Shown: positions 1-12,560, numbered from the stretch's first letter. The stretch: 64,000 bases of DNA from Calcarisporiella thermophila CBS 279.70 (GCF_041956535.1 NW_027192206.1:1-64000), one strand, 5' to 3'. Notes: a model not told the origin generated them from the sequence alone. A program made the numbers and translations.

Positions 1-322
1 TCTAGGAAATTGGGCATCAACATCCATCTTAGATCTTTTCTACAGAAGAAATCGAGTGTTCAATGCAGATATCACCAGTGTGATCCTCTCGACCAACCGC
101 GAGAACACACAGTAGGGCCCTCTTATCTTGAGTTAGTCAACTTTGTCAAGTATATTCATGACATAAAGTGCTTATTAAGAGAACCACGAACGATAATCTT
201 ACTATATACTACAATTTTACTTAGAATGAAAAATTTTTCTCACGTCCTAATGATTCATCTGCTACTTTCCATATTCCAGAAAAGAGTTTATCACGGATTA
301 CTCATTATACTTTTGGATATTC
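1..322. other. Upstream intergenic sequence, no gene recognised
   Basis: AT-rich sequence leading into the promoter of the secreted peptide gene at 391. An open frame of about 100 codons exists here, but it has no domain, signal peptide or protein-like composition, so I do not call it. Confidence 0.5.
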
Positions 323-333
323 ATATATAAATA
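323..333 (+). promoter_or_regulatory. TATA box of the secreted peptide gene
   Basis: An atatataaata run lies about 60 bp before the ATG at 391, with an A-rich leader (aaaaaaaacc) directly before the start. Spacing and composition fit a fungal core promoter. Confidence 0.55.
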
Positions 334-390
334 CCCTGCCTGTAGGTTTCAATCTCGAAAATTAACTTAGTTCTCTCACAAAAAAAAACC

Positions 391-606
391 ATGAAGACAA
401 TCAGTGCTGTCGCTGTCCTTATTCTGTCGTGCTTCATTGCCCTCTCAAATGGGGCTCCCTTGGTTGAGCAAGTTCTTGACAATGCTCCTGTCCAATCTGA
501 AGCGAATTTTCTGACCAAGAGAGGTTGCCATATTACTCGAATTTGCATGGAAGAGTGTAGGAATTCTGGATACCCCAACAGTAAATGCAGAGAAATTTGC
601 TGCTAA
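391..606 (+). CDS. Small secreted cysteine-rich peptide precursor (Kex2-type)
   Basis: Single-exon gene of 71 residues. Residues 1-21 form a signal peptide (charged start, hydrophobic core, SNG-AP cleavage region). Residues 22-44 look like a propeptide ending in the dibasic site LTKR, a typical Kex2/furin site. The predicted mature peptide is 27 residues (45-71) with six cysteines spaced C-x5-C-x3-C-x9-C-x3-C-C, ending in the cysteine pair. Six cysteines in so short a chain imply a three-disulfide knot. CxxxC recalls small cysteine-stabilised folds, but the exact spacing does not match a family I can name. TATA box at 323 and AATAAA at 671-676 bracket a compact transcription unit. Function is unknown; effector, antimicrobial or signalling peptide are all possible. 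Confidence 0.75.
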   Translation: MKTISAVAVLILSCFIALSNGAPLVEQVLDNAPVQSEANFLTKRGCHITRICMEECRNSGYPNSKCREICC

Positions 607-2014
607 TCAGCTCTAAAATGATTCATGTCCATTTGTAATTGAAAATTTTGACTTTGTGTTGTAGCAGGAAAATAAATACATCCTATCTACCATAGTTTAG
701 CGTAAATAACGAGAATATAAATCAAATATCTCCTGCGCTAAGTTAAACACGTTAAAAATTAATGAATATTATGACTGAAATTATTTGCTTCTTGGCAACC
801 CTTTGTAGTACAAAAACGTGACCCTCGAAAATAATGAGAAATAAATGCAAATAAAATTTTCGTCAGGATGTTTGTCTGGCTTGGTTCATTTATAGTTTAT
901 TTCAGAAAAGTTGTACATCTTGAATAAAGCAGATGTCGAAGGTGATCACCGGGAATGATGATGAGTGTTCACCGAAGTTTGAAGAGTAATTAATAGGTGA
1001 TTGGTCGTAAAAGCAGTATCATCCAACTTTATATTGTACTCCGTATTACATCAATAGAAACTGAATACTATTTATCCAAGCCGTAACCCTGTATAATGCA
1101 GATGCTTATACAATCGCACTAATATAATTGTAATAAGCACAAGTAGGGTTCGACATATACTAATGTTTATTACACTAAAATAAGTTCGTAAAAAGACGTA
1201 AAGTCAATTCGTAAAAAATTCGGTTAAAGATTCGGTGAAGACGTAATTAAGTTCTACAAGTGGTTTTATACGTAAAGTTAAAATATCCGAGATCGATTGT
1301 CGATAAATTAAACATATATTAGTTATTGTACTTGTTACAATAATACTGTAAATAGATACGAGAGAAATATGCACATATTATTTGCAAAACTTCAATTTGG
1401 AAACATTCTGTTCAAAAAGATATTAATATTCATTCATTTATACCGAAATATTATATCTACTTTACAATATATCTTGCTTTGTTAATCTAGATTATCTTTT
1501 TAATGCTACATCTCCAATTACAGTACATAATTCAGCATCGACATTAATAAATGTTTATACTCTCTTTTCTTTGGTAGAGCGTTTCATCCAAACCGATTTT
1601 CCTTATAGTTTCATTGGAACCTTCAATCCTAACCGGTCATAGAGAAAGATAGTTGTTGAGTGTCAAGTGATATTGATGTAGAGATCATTGAATTAAATTT
1701 CTAAAGTTGAAGCTAAATGAGAGCCCCAAATACGAGGACCCCTTATTTTTGTTTTATGTACTGTGGATACACGCAGCTTTCTTTCTTTGGCGTGCGACTG
1801 TTTAAATGGATGGTTAATTTTCACTGAAGTTATATTGCAATACAAAGGATGTGGTCGCAAAGTACAATATATGGAATATTCTAAGCTTGATCAGATGTAC
1901 TGAATTTAGAAATTAGGGAAATAAAATTTCAGGAACAACTGCAACAGTTAATTTATTACCATGTATAATATCATTATTAATTGGTCGAAAAGGAATTAAA
2001 AAGGAGATAATTTA
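607..2014. other. AT-rich intergenic region
   Basis: An AATAAA at 671-676 probably ends the peptide transcript. The rest is AT-rich with no sustained open frame, tRNA-like structure or clear repeat that I can see. Confidence 0.5.
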
Positions 2015-2896
2015 TTACAATAAAGAAACCGTGGGGGACATAAGTAGGTTCAAGTTTAACCAAGATATAAAGTAAACTTCATAGGCAGTTTTTACATCAA
2101 CATCCAAGACGAGCTTTAAAAATATCATTCCAAATATAAAGATATTGATTACTAGGTAAATAAGTGAAGGAACTGTCCTAGCAATTGGATGGAGAAGTTC
2201 TTCAACAATGACAGAAAATAATATCAAAAGTGAAGTAAGAGCATGGGCGATCCTTGTATATTTCATTCCGAATCGTATGGGAAGGGTAGTTCTTCCAACC
2301 TTTCGGTCACCTTCGACATCTCTAAGGTCTTGAATAGGGATTAATAGAGTCAGCTGCGTGGCGATGAATAATATCCATCGATATATTATTGGATCTTTCC
2401 TGACGTCTACCTGATTCATAATACTCATATCGACTACGATTATTACGTATACGCCAGGAAATAATAGTAAGTTCTTCATAAATCCATCCTTCCCAAAGAA
2501 TTCCGTGAAGTTTAATAGAATTGAGCAACCGATCCATACTGTGGTTTCCGTCAGATACCCTAGGTGATACCCCCAAAGCATATAGATTATAATTGATATA
2601 ATCAGGTGTCCCCAAGCTCTTTGTATAGTAGTGAGTCCAGAAGGAAGTGGTCTATTTGGCTTGTTGATTTTGTCTTCCTCTATTCCCGCAATGTGATTAC
2701 CTACATTGAATTGATACAGATAAAAAAGCTGATAAATGATCGTTCGCATAATTCTTCCAAAGAGTATGGACATTGGCACATGACGAAGATGCCAAGCTTG
2801 TGAAAGCCCAATAGATAATCCTGGAATCAGAGCAGCTCCAAGATTGCTCTTCGCAAAATGATAGATTTCCTTTTCTAAAGTAGTAATAAATATCAT
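2015..2896 (-). CDS. UbiA-family membrane prenyltransferase
   Basis: Single exon, 293 residues, mostly hydrophobic with about 7-9 transmembrane helices. UbiA enzymes transfer a prenyl chain from an isoprenoid diphosphate to an acceptor inside the membrane, using two Asp-rich Mg-binding motifs. The first motif region is at residues 67-87 (NHIAGIEEDKINKPNRPLPS); the second is at 189-202 (QDLRDVEGDRKVGR) with D190, D193 and D197. The EEDxxNKPxRPxPSG form is the one I recall from fungal UbiA enzymes of secondary metabolism, not from COQ2 or COX10, whose first motif is NDxxDxxxD. Length is normal. It lies 2 kb from an SDR and 5 kb from an acyltransferase, suggesting a small meroterpenoid-like pathway. 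Acceptor and prenyl donor cannot be read from sequence. Confidence 0.85.
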   Translation of the reverse strand: MIFITTLEKEIYHFAKSNLGAALIPGLSIGLSQAWHLRHVPMSILFGRIMRTIIYQLFYLYQFNVGNHIAGIEEDKINKPNRPLPSGLTTIQRAWGHLIISIIIYMLWGYHLGYLTETTVWIGCSILLNFTEFFGKDGFMKNLLLFPGVYVIIVVDMSIMNQVDVRKDPIIYRWILFIATQLTLLIPIQDLRDVEGDRKVGRTTLPIRFGMKYTRIAHALTSLLILFSVIVEELLHPIARTVPSLIYLVINIFIFGMIFLKLVLDVDVKTAYEVYFISWLNLNLLMSPTVSLL

Positions 2897-4805
2897 AAGC
2901 AGATCTAATATCTATAGAAAAAGTGGATAAATCAATTTAGAAATGGAAAATTAAGCAAATTTCAGAAATTGTTTCAGAAATTGATCTGGCATATTACTTT
3001 TGATTTAGATATCTAACTGTTGATAGAAGAACGATTCTTAAGCAGAAAAAATATCCAAGTCATGAAAAATCAGTGAAAGTGAAACATACATTTGGGATCA
3101 TTTTATATTCTATAAGAATAAAGCACCCTCCTAAACATATTTCAGATTTTTTACTTAATTTACATACCATTAGAGTTTAATTGACCTTGAATATAAAAAC
3201 GAGATTTTAACTGTCCAATCCAAACAGGATTAAAAAATAATACAATCCCAAGTTAAATCCAGAAAGTAATAAAATAAATTGCTTTATATTTCAAAAATAG
3301 AGTTCGTGGATTTATTGGAGAGAAAACTGGTGTTTTAATGTACGAACTTGGCTTTGTATAATAAGAAAAATCCTGAGTGCTTTGTTATAGTTCATAAAAA
3401 ATAGTCTAATGGAAATCGTAGCTACAAATTGTATTAGAACCTCAACATTATAATAACTTTGGCAGGAGAAAGACGTAAAAGTCAGTTAACTACATCCCCT
3501 AAACTGATTTCATGGATACATATTATTCCTATTAAAGTAATAAACTGGAGACATCGGAGTCTTGATTTTGAATAAAGAAAATATATTTCTACATTTTGCA
3601 GATTTTTTGTTATAGGTACAATGTTATAAATTTGATGCTCATCGCAAATCAAAATGTCTCTTAAAAGTTTCTCGACAACTTATTATTTTTTAAATTCAAC
3701 CTAAAGATTCCTTCACAAACATATCTAATATATAAAACATTTATATTGTTGAATGGATCACTCGCATCATCGTTCTTATGATAATCCCATATGCAATGAA
3801 AATATCATTTCTAACTTTCAATACGAAAAATAATAGTTTATTATAGAAAATTTCATTTTTTATAAATTGAAAATACTATGATTACAACATTTTATTCTTT
3901 TTCTCTACAGACTCATCATAACAAATGATCAGGATAAAGAAGAGTAAAGTACAAGTTGACCACCATTAGTACATCCTTCGACTTTAATAAGATCTTAAAT
4001 CTGAAATATTTCTTGCTTGCTAAGATTTTACCACTGGAGTGGCGCTATAAAATTAATCAGCAAGATATACGGATAAAGTTCGGAATCGAGACTTCCTATA
4101 ATATGGCGTGCGAAATCAATGCAGTGAGAAGTTACCCAATTTAACAGGGCACGTTTTGCAACAAGCAAATATAGCATATTTCAACCTCTATGTAATATTC
4201 GTTTATTATATATGCTTTTTATATATTTATTGTTATTAAGTTTATTCAAATATGTATAATGTTTTCATTACAATGCATTCTAATAAAATACTAGATCTCT
4301 TTTATTTTTATTGTTCCTCACTTTGCCCGTCACTACAATAATAATGATTTCGTCTAAAGGAAAAAACCATGTATCATTTAATTTAATGAATTAAAAAAGA
4401 TTTTAAGATAAATCATTGTTATTTGCGAAGAGAGTTACATGAGGGTATTCTATTATATACTGGGGAGCATCAATGTGAGTAGTTTTATTAATAGTATAAA
4501 CATTTTGTAAATCGGAATTTATAGCCTAGAATTATATAAATTTTAACAATAATAAGCTATCACAATATTTTTAGTTGAGATGCAATTTTGATGGGGATAT
4601 TACCAAGTCAAATGACTATCCATTCTGTGATATTAATTCAGCCAAGTATTTCATGCAATTGTGTTGCTTTGATTTAAAAAAGAATTTCAGCCACAGCCCA
4701 CGTCATATACCTGCTGAAAATGGGAAAAAGGTTAGATTCCGAAAGGTCAAAAGATTAATTTAATTTTGCCAAGTCATCACATTCTGAAGCTTGGCAGATA
4801 TATGG
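2897..4805. other. AT-rich intergenic region between UbiA and SDR genes
   Basis: About 1.9 kb, very AT-rich. Two 62-codon open frames (3956 and 4575) have low-complexity, non-protein-like composition and no supporting signals. This is probably the shared upstream region of the divergently transcribed UbiA and SDR genes. Confidence 0.5.
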
Positions 4806-4813
4806 TATAAAAT
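4806..4813 (+). promoter_or_regulatory. TATA box of SDR gene
   Basis: TATAAAAT lies 80 bp upstream of the ATG at 4886, a spacing like that of the other genes in this AT-rich half. Confidence 0.55.
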
Positions 4814-4885
4814 AGTCTGGAAATTGTACAATCTCTCCCACTCAATAATTTCTTAATCATCCAGTAAGTGTCCTGCAACTATATA

Positions 4886-6058
4886 ATGGATATTTCGAAG
4901 TTGTTTAGTGTCAAGGGAAAAGTGGTACTTATAACCGGTGGAAGTCGTGGGTAACTATAACTTGATATTATTTTATTGTGGTCTCAGGATTTTAAGTTAT
5001 AATTGACCTTTTTATGTCTAGTATTGGAGAAATGATTGCTACTGTAAGAATTTTTCCTTAAATTCAGTCGGATGTTCTCAAGCTGAATTCTATTCAACTA
5101 TCTTTTTCAATATTGCTGGTATAGGGCTTCGTTTCAAATGGAGCTAAAGTCTACATCGCAAGTAGGTCAGTTGATGTGTGCAATCAGGTAATGCGATAAG
5201 CTGCTTGTCAATGCTTTCACTTATAGCTTACGAGTTATTACAATTTTTTCTAACCCTTCAATTTATTATATCATGCTTAAGGTCGCTGCCAGATTAAATG
5301 GACAAGGACCGGGCCAATGCATAAGCATTCCTGCTGATTTGAAGCATCTTGATGGAATATCTCAACTAGTGGAAAATTTGACGAATCGGGAAAATCACCT
5401 CGATATTCTAGTGAATAATGCAGGAGTGACCAATAACCAAGAATTCGACACCTATACCGAGGAGAGTTGGAACGATATTTTTGACGTCAACTTGAAAGCC
5501 CCTTATTTTTTGACCAAGGCGTAAGTAGGGATTTTGATATTGAGAGTAAAGAAATGAATCTTTGAAATAAGCGTTCTATGCGACCTATCTACTTAAACAG
5601 TATACTGATGCATAGCTTACTACATTTTGTTTCTTTTTATTGACAGCCTTATTCCTCTGCTAACTGCTAAATGTACACAAGAAGATCCGAGTCGCGTAAT
5701 TATGATAGGCTCTATTGCTGCAATGATCAACTCACCCATGCCGAGTTATGTGTACAGTGCTTCTAAGGCCGGTCTTCACCGTATGACAGAAGCGCTTGCT
5801 CCTCTGCTGGGCCGTCGCCATATTACCGTGAATTCAATTGCACCAGGAGTTTTCCCATCTGAAATGACAAAAGACATAATCTCAGAAGAAAATGAAGCCT
5901 TTTTGAGTGAACTTAAAAAAGCAATTCCAGCTGGGCGCATTGGTGAATCTGAAGATATTGCGGGAACATGCATTTATCTAGCATCGCGCGCTGGCGCATA
6001 CACGAATGAAGCGACCATTGTGGTCGATGGTTGTGTCACATATGCTAACAAGAGTTAA
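4886..6058 (+). CDS. Short-chain dehydrogenase/reductase (3-oxoacyl-ACP reductase-like)
   Basis: Five exons: 4886-4950, 5022-5043, 5125-5187, 5282-5520, 5647-6058. All junctions are gt-ag and in phase, giving 266 residues. This is a classical SDR. The Rossmann TGGSRGIG motif is at residues 17-24 (split by intron 1), NNAG at 95-98, and the catalytic set is S152, Y166 and K170 (YSASK). The C-terminus reads VVDGCVTYA, the usual place for a substrate lid and final strand. The TGG start and length resemble FabG/RhlG-type NADPH reductases that reduce 3-oxo groups. Between a prenyltransferase and an acyltransferase it may act in a small-molecule pathway, but a lone fatty-acid or polyol role is equally possible. 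Confidence 0.88.
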
Positions 6059-7607
6059 CTATCGTAATGGATGATGTTGCTTGATAAGAAGAAAATCAAC
6101 TGTCTGTGAAACCTAAGCCTATATGAAAATAATGTTAAAACTTAGGTATAAGATCTTGAAATTCCTGAACATTTACGAGTTATTTTACTTATTTTCTATA
6201 TAATTCCATCTGATTTATTTTATTGCTTGTCTCATATTATTTCTATTAAAATTTCTCTGTCTTCCAGCCGAATCGCATTGCAAATGACCATAATAGCAAT
6301 ATTGGTTTCATTATAAAAACCTTTTCTTATTTTTTTATCGCTACTTCAACCTCGTTACAATATTTCATAAAAATAATAAATGCATATTCTAATCGTGGAT
6401 ATTTTATAGAGAATTTTATTTTTGGGTACTTTTATGTATTTATAGATCAACAATATTCGCGTACAAGTAAGCCTTGTCCGAGATTTTCCCTGGAACAATT
6501 CGATAAATCATTATAGTGCATTCTCGACATCTTTTACTTTATACTTCGATAATGGATGATTTTTCCCTCTCACAACCTTTGCAAAACTCCTCTTATGAAA
6601 AATACTCTTCCTGTAGATCTTTAAGTCCACAAATCGTAATCTCTCAACAACAGCATTTCGCATACTCTTCGTGTAATACGACTCCTCAGTATTATATTAA
6701 TATCATTCTACTGACATAATACGAACAAACTTATTCATGTGAGTGATTTTATTTTCGAGCAGCTTGCTACAAACCCTTTCAAAATGTTTCATCAGATAGA
6801 GACTATTTACAATACAGTCATTGTCAGGTTCCGTTATCTATTACTGGGAAATTGTATAATCACAAAATGTCTCGTTTTCTTCGATTCATTTAACTCGTTT
6901 ATGACTATTGTTTGATAATACAAACAAACCTCAACAAACTAATCCAGAATTATCTCTCAAAGCAGGTTTCATTTCTAAACCTCTCTTCCACGATGATTGA
7001 TCATCACATAATCGCAGCAGAAATATTACTCATCTCTAATTAACAATAAACAATCAAATGACACTTTTGTAGGCTAGTTTTCTGCAATAAGATTAATTTA
7101 TCATTTTCTTTAAAATTATAAGAAGAATAATACCGTAGTATACCCGATGATCTTGGTCACAAATCATTTAAATTACTAAGAAAAGAATTTACCATTTTTG
7201 ATAAAATATTGGAAATGCCATTCCAAATGAAGCTAAAACACGTGACAATTCTCAGTAACAACATGAATCTCACCCTGATTGAAAATGGATTATGAAGCAA
7301 AAAGTGTTCGTCTTAAGACACTTGAACTCGCGATACCAATGGGGCTGCAAGTTTGAAACACACGGACTACTTAAGTAGATCGCGATCTAATCAATGTACA
7401 AATTTAGGAAAGCAACACGAATGTGAACTCGAAGAGATATCAAAATTTTTGAATAATAAAATTGTCACAGTTAAGTGGGTGGCTGAGTTAGGGAGGCATA
7501 ATTCAAATTTCAACTCAAGGCTAATCAGAATCTAACAACGTGAAAAACCCCAATATGTCATGTTAGATAAGCTTATCCTATTGGGGACATTTAAACCCAG
7601 CAATCCT
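6059..7607. other. AT-rich intergenic region
   Basis: About 1.5 kb without a convincing gene. Open frames at 6516 (67 codons) and 7353 (60 codons) lack signal peptides, domains or splice partners. Confidence 0.5.
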
Positions 7608-7615
7608 TATATAAA
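7608..7615 (+). promoter_or_regulatory. TATA box of acyltransferase gene
   Basis: TATATAAA lies 49 bp before the ATG at 7664. Confidence 0.55.
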
Positions 7616-7663
7616 TATCGAGATTTCATTAAACCTCGAAAATTTCGACTCATTTAATTAGTT

Positions 7664-8977
7664 ATGGTCACTTCTCAGGTTTCCGAGCAAAAACTCCATG
7701 CTCTGAGCAATCTGGACCACATTGCAACACCAGTATATGTTACAATCTATCTGTTGTACCCGAATACAAGTGATATCGCTTCTGTTATGAATGATGATTC
7801 AATGAAAGCATCATTGGCAAAATTGTTGGCTCTCAACCCCATTCTGGCCGGTCGCCTAGAAATACATGGTAACTCGCCTAAGGACAAACGAATTTTCGTC
7901 AACTACAGTGAGCCATTTACGGTTGATGAAATGTATAAATCTCAAAATTTCGATGCTTGCTATTCAGAGCTGGAGCAAAATGGGTTTAACTTGGATCATG
8001 AGAAAATTCAATTTCATCGAGCACCAGAGCCCGGTAGCATGTCGCAGCCGCTTATTCAAGCGCAGTTAACGCGCTTCCGCGACGGTGGTATCCTTCTTGC
8101 CGTTAGCATTTCACATTTAATTGCTGACGGGAAGGCAATGGCCAACATCGTGAGAGTATGGAGCGAAATTAATCGAGGAAAATCTGCCCGACATTTTGTG
8201 TTTGAAAATGCTAATCTCGCGCCAACTTGTGATGCACCGACATTAGATCATACTGAATTTGGGCCAGTTCCCACTATCTCAAAAGGCGATCAATTCCAAA
8301 AGCGTTCCGTGTATCTCCGTTTGACTCGCGCTCAGCAGCTAAGTATCAAGGCGGATATACAGGCCCTGCGGTCTGCGGACGACAAAGGTTGGATATCGAC
8401 GCATGATGCCCTGTCCGCAATATTATGGCGCGCGTACGCACGAGCGCTTGGGCTTTCCAAATCGACAGACATATTACGTCTTGTTGTTGTGAAAAATTTG
8501 CGAGCTGATGCCGGATTACCAGTTGAGAGTATGGGAAACCTTTTAGGCATATTTATGGCTTCAGCCACTGGTGACGTGGTAACTGATGCTGCTCAACTCT
8601 GGCACTTGGCGCGCATCTCCTGGAAGGCTAAGCGACGATATGACGCGGCTATCTACCTGCAATCACTATCGAATGCTATCGAACAGCTGCCTGATAAGTG
8701 TTTCACTCACGTAGTATGTGCCGATCTCGGTATGAATGATATTGGTATCAACGACTGGGCCTCACTGGGTTTCGATTTGGCCGATTTCGGTACCGGTACA
8801 CCGCAACGGGTACGTTTGCCCGACACAATTGGTCCGCCGTTCCTTTTACCGGTACCAGGGTCGGACGGCGACATAGAAGTACGGTTGTCAAATATGACTT
8901 CCATCGTCGATGCAATGGTGAAAGATGAGTACGTGAGCAAATATTTGACCGGCAACAATGCTCCGGCGGCTGTCTAA
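7664..8977 (+). CDS. BAHD/trichothecene-type acyltransferase
   Basis: Single exon, 437 residues, normal family length. These enzymes transfer an acyl group from acyl-CoA to a hydroxyl or amine of a small molecule in the cytosol. The catalytic HxxxDG motif reads SHLIADG near residue 150, and the structural DFGWG-like motif reads DFGTG near residue 375, followed by the usual basic stretch. W to T in the second motif is a mild deviation and the motif remains recognisable. The N-terminal LSNLDHIATPVYV segment matches the family opening. The gene has no introns although its neighbours are intron-rich, and its codons are more GC-rich than the flanking DNA, which would fit transfer or recent arrival but does not prove it. 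A role downstream of the UbiA and SDR enzymes is inferred. Confidence 0.87.
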   Translation: MVTSQVSEQKLHALSNLDHIATPVYVTIYLLYPNTSDIASVMNDDSMKASLAKLLALNPILAGRLEIHGNSPKDKRIFVNYSEPFTVDEMYKSQNFDACYSELEQNGFNLDHEKIQFHRAPEPGSMSQPLIQAQLTRFRDGGILLAVSISHLIADGKAMANIVRVWSEINRGKSARHFVFENANLAPTCDAPTLDHTEFGPVPTISKGDQFQKRSVYLRLTRAQQLSIKADIQALRSADDKGWISTHDALSAILWRAYARALGLSKSTDILRLVVVKNLRADAGLPVESMGNLLGIFMASATGDVVTDAAQLWHLARISWKAKRRYDAAIYLQSLSNAIEQLPDKCFTHVVCADLGMNDIGINDWASLGFDLADFGTGTPQRVRLPDTIGPPFLLPVPGSDGDIEVRLSNMTSIVDAMVKDEYVSKYLTGNNAPAAV

Positions 8978-11657
8978 GCTCTGACAGAGGACAGGGCCTT
9001 TTTCCCATAGCCAAGGATAGTATTGCCCCTTATTTATTATGCTACTCTTCATTTGTAATGATCATTTAAACTGCATATTATTTTGTACGATATATTACAA
9101 GATGATTGAGGGTGTGATTATCATATAATGACCTCCTCCATTGCTCTAATTTACTTTCTCTTATATACATTTTTTTTACTTAATTATTTCTATTTAAGTT
9201 GAACTCTTGTGATCTTTGATACTGATAAATGAATCCCAAGCGCAATACCATTCAATGCAGCCCTAACTCTAGCTATTCTCTCTAAAACAATTTATATCTC
9301 ATTGCTGTTCACGAAGGCAAAGATATATATGATATGACTTCTCATCATATAAACTAATTATTGGCAGCTTCATCTAGCTGATAAAGTTGAAATAGCCGAG
9401 AACTCACTACTAATGACAAACGAGCGAGCATGCTGATGTACGATATCGAAAACATGAGGATTAGCTGCAAGAGATGTACTACATGAATTTCCAACCATAC
9501 TCCAAACAAAACGATAACAATATTAAATCAAATTTTTTTCAAGCTTTCGATTGAATGCTTATACCGAGCATAACATTTCCAAGCAGTGTCCACATTGAAG
9601 CTAGATGCACCAACGCTCTTTCCCCCGCCCCAGTTAGAAAGGTGCATCTTTTCGAGATGACAGGCTCGCATATAAGCAGTGAACTCTTCCATGTGCTCGG
9701 CGATTACTCCGCAGCTTTACTGCCAATGAGCTACAGTGGTTCTACGGGAACAATTTTGTACATCATATACCAGTATCGGCTAAAGAATAGATAGTGGAGA
9801 AATTGCTAAGAGTGATTCCGACACGATGCTGGTAGAGAGTAGTGAGAACAGCTATCTAGTATCTCCACAGGACCCAATCAGACCTTAAAGTCTCTACTCT
9901 AAACCGTGAGATAGAACGGCCCTTGCAAAAATTTAAGCTAGATTTTTTGTCAGGGCGCCCAAACTCCATCAGATGCTAGAGATACTTATCAGCACCCTAA
10001 GAATTTGAATTTCACCCAACTAGAAAAGTGAAATAAACATTAGAGATAATTCAATTTACGGGTCATTAATTGTATATAATGGATCAATAACGCAATGTGA
10101 AAGAGAATGTCTCACCTCTCCCATGCTCCACGACTTGGCACTAACTTTTGATGGTAAACCAGGTCTATTTGGTTCTTTTGATATCTTCTGGTTCATCTTA
10201 AATGAGGCTACCAGCGATATCTTTTTATGATCAGAATGGATCTATGCTTTTCACCGACTACTACGAATGTTTTCATATTGGATAGAATCGCTCTTGATTT
10301 GGCGATAATTCTTAGTTACACTTTCAATCGATTTTTCTCGCTTGCCCAAACCCCCCCCTTTCCGGCTTCACCACATTGCTGCCTTAATCGCTCTCTCTTA
10401 TCCCTAGCATCCAGCTTTATTCGTTCTCGTGATTGGCGGGCTAAATTAGTGATGCGCTCATGCGTCAACAGTATTCTCACCAATGGCGTGCACTTTTTTC
10501 CTTTGCTCTATTTAAATTCTCGAATATTTCAGTAGCGTTGCTTTTTAATCCAACCATGAGGTATGGAATAGAAACGACATGGAACACCGTATATATCGGA
10601 TAAAGATCGCGGTTTAACCAGTAACACCATCAGATGTATGGTGAAGCATAGGGGTTGACCATAAGCATATCATATTACAACACTTGATCAGCCCATCTCT
10701 CTTCATTAAGTCCAATCACAACTGAACTCGGGGGATACGCCACTTTTGTAATAATGGAAGAGAAGTGCCCCGCGGTGTTGCAAGAATTCAAGCCCTTTTT
10801 TGCAACGACCGCCACCGGGAAATCAATTAAAATGTCGCCCGAAATTTGAATACCTCGGCAGATAAGTCGCCTGCGGTCAACCTATTCTCTAATTGGTTGA
10901 CTAACTTTGGAAGCAAGGTCGGCAGGACCTTTATATTCCCCAGGGCTGCGGAGCAATCGCCGGATTCCGATTCTGTATTGAGCCATAACGATCGCAATCA
11001 CCTGATAAGCACCCTAGGGGGACCCATCGGGACACCATACTGGTAGGCTTGTGCTCTGAAGATTTGAGCCAAGCTATATACATGTATTTGGGAAAACACA
11101 TTCCTACTTTAGGTCAGCGCTGCAGGATCCAGGTCTCAGAACAATTTGCCAGTTTACGAGGTCTTTCTTATAAATTGACCTCCTTGGTTTCCTTTACGTG
11201 CTGCCACAAATTGCTTCTCTACATAATGGGTACATCATAGCATTTTTTTGGGATATATTTGATTTTCAAGTACAATTTTGACGATGCCAAAAAGATTAAA
11301 CTAGTGATACTACTTCAAGAAAGTTTGTGGCTTTGAGCACCGTCAAATTCCAAGGCTCACAGATGGTCCATCCACAGTTTTCTGATTTTGACTCATTACA
11401 ATTGCGATTTTGATTGCTCTTTAATATTGCAAGCTAACACGTTAAACCAAGATCGCGTTAGAAGAAACCTTTGACTCATATATAGGAACTACTTTTGTCG
11501 TTCAGAAGCAAACATTCACACCTAATGAAAGCATATATGGGAGGAGATAAGTCTTGCTAGAGGGATCTTTATTCTCGAGAGAATAGTTGAACCTTGGTTC
11601 ACTGCTTAAGGTGCAAAGAGTTATAACTCTCATTTTAAAAACCATTAGGCTCTCAAA
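8978..11657. other. Long intergenic region with GC-richer patches, no gene recognised
   Basis: 2.7 kb. Most is AT-rich, but 9580-9760, 10330-10500 and 10720-11060 are noticeably GC-richer and carry open frames of 60-100 codons without identifiable motifs. These could be remnants of decayed genes or mobile elements. I see no terminal repeats, transposase motif or target duplication. Confidence 0.45.
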
Positions 11658-12560
11658 ATGTCCATATCTGAAAAAGGTATTGGATCCAACCTGGATAATA
11701 AGAGCATGCGATTAATGCTGAAGCAGTAAACTAGAGTACAATGCCTTGACTAAATGTAATTGTTGCCAGATTATTGATTACGTTTGTACTTAATCTGCTC
11801 TTTCCGAAAGAGGCTTCTCTATGGGGTAATTGGAAGCAATCCACCTCAACTGAAACACGTACACGACGCTTGGAATATTTGAGTGGGAGATTCAAGATTG
11901 AAATTATAGGAGTTCCACATCTCTAGAAACCCTAAATCATTTCACTTCTACTTCATTTTCAAAATGGCTTCGATACATTCATTTTAACCTCTCGGCTCCG
12001 CGGTGAAGATGCAGAAATCAACTCATCTCTTTCCGCAGGAAAGTTCACCTCCTACGATGAGATTAAAAGTATTCAAATCCAGGGGAATGCAATTGGAGAA
12101 CATTTAATCCTCAACAGCACTTCATACAATAATGGGTAGCCTAACTAAGGGATAGTTGAATCCTGAAGCTTATTGACAATTAGCAACAGATAATTGTGAA
12201 TTCTTATGTCATTCCGCCATTTGATCTCTCTCACCATCTGATTCATCGATTTCAACAACTCTTTTCCACTATTTCCATTATTAGTTTGACTTGCATTTCT
12301 TCACTTCCTGTTCACACTACAACCCAATCTTTTGCTATCGAATGCAATCTATGAAATTTACTCTCATGTCTCTGAAAATTCAAGAGAGAATCGTTTAAAC
12401 GCTCAAAATTTCTTGAGTTGGTAGAAAGATTTTTTCTTTCGAACGTGACAGATTGCCGCTTGCTAACGAATATGTTAGCTTCCCTGTTCCTTGCAAGACT
12501 GCAAATATACCAGCGAGTATTCCAAATGTTTTAAGAGGATGGTATGGCAACATAAACTAA
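11658..12560 (+). pseudogene. Decayed copy of the Zn2Cys6 regulator at 22930
   Basis: The segment aligns by eye, in order and on the same strand, to the first exon of the intact regulator gene at 22930. Matching blocks include the start (ATGTCCATATCTGAAAAAGG against ATGCCCAAATCTGAAAAGG), the first zinc-cluster stretch (GCATGCGATTAATGC against GCATGCGACCAGTGC), the segment 12218-12245 (GATCTCTCTCACCATCTGAT against GATCTCTCTGATCACCTGAT), GAATGCAATCTATG near 12340, and TTCTTTCGAACGTG near 12435 (intact copy TTCTTCGAACGTG). The copy is full of indels and stop codons, for example CAG to TAA inside the zinc cluster, so it cannot encode a working protein. The match becomes weak after about 12560, near the end of exon 1. 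The limits are approximate. Confidence 0.82.
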
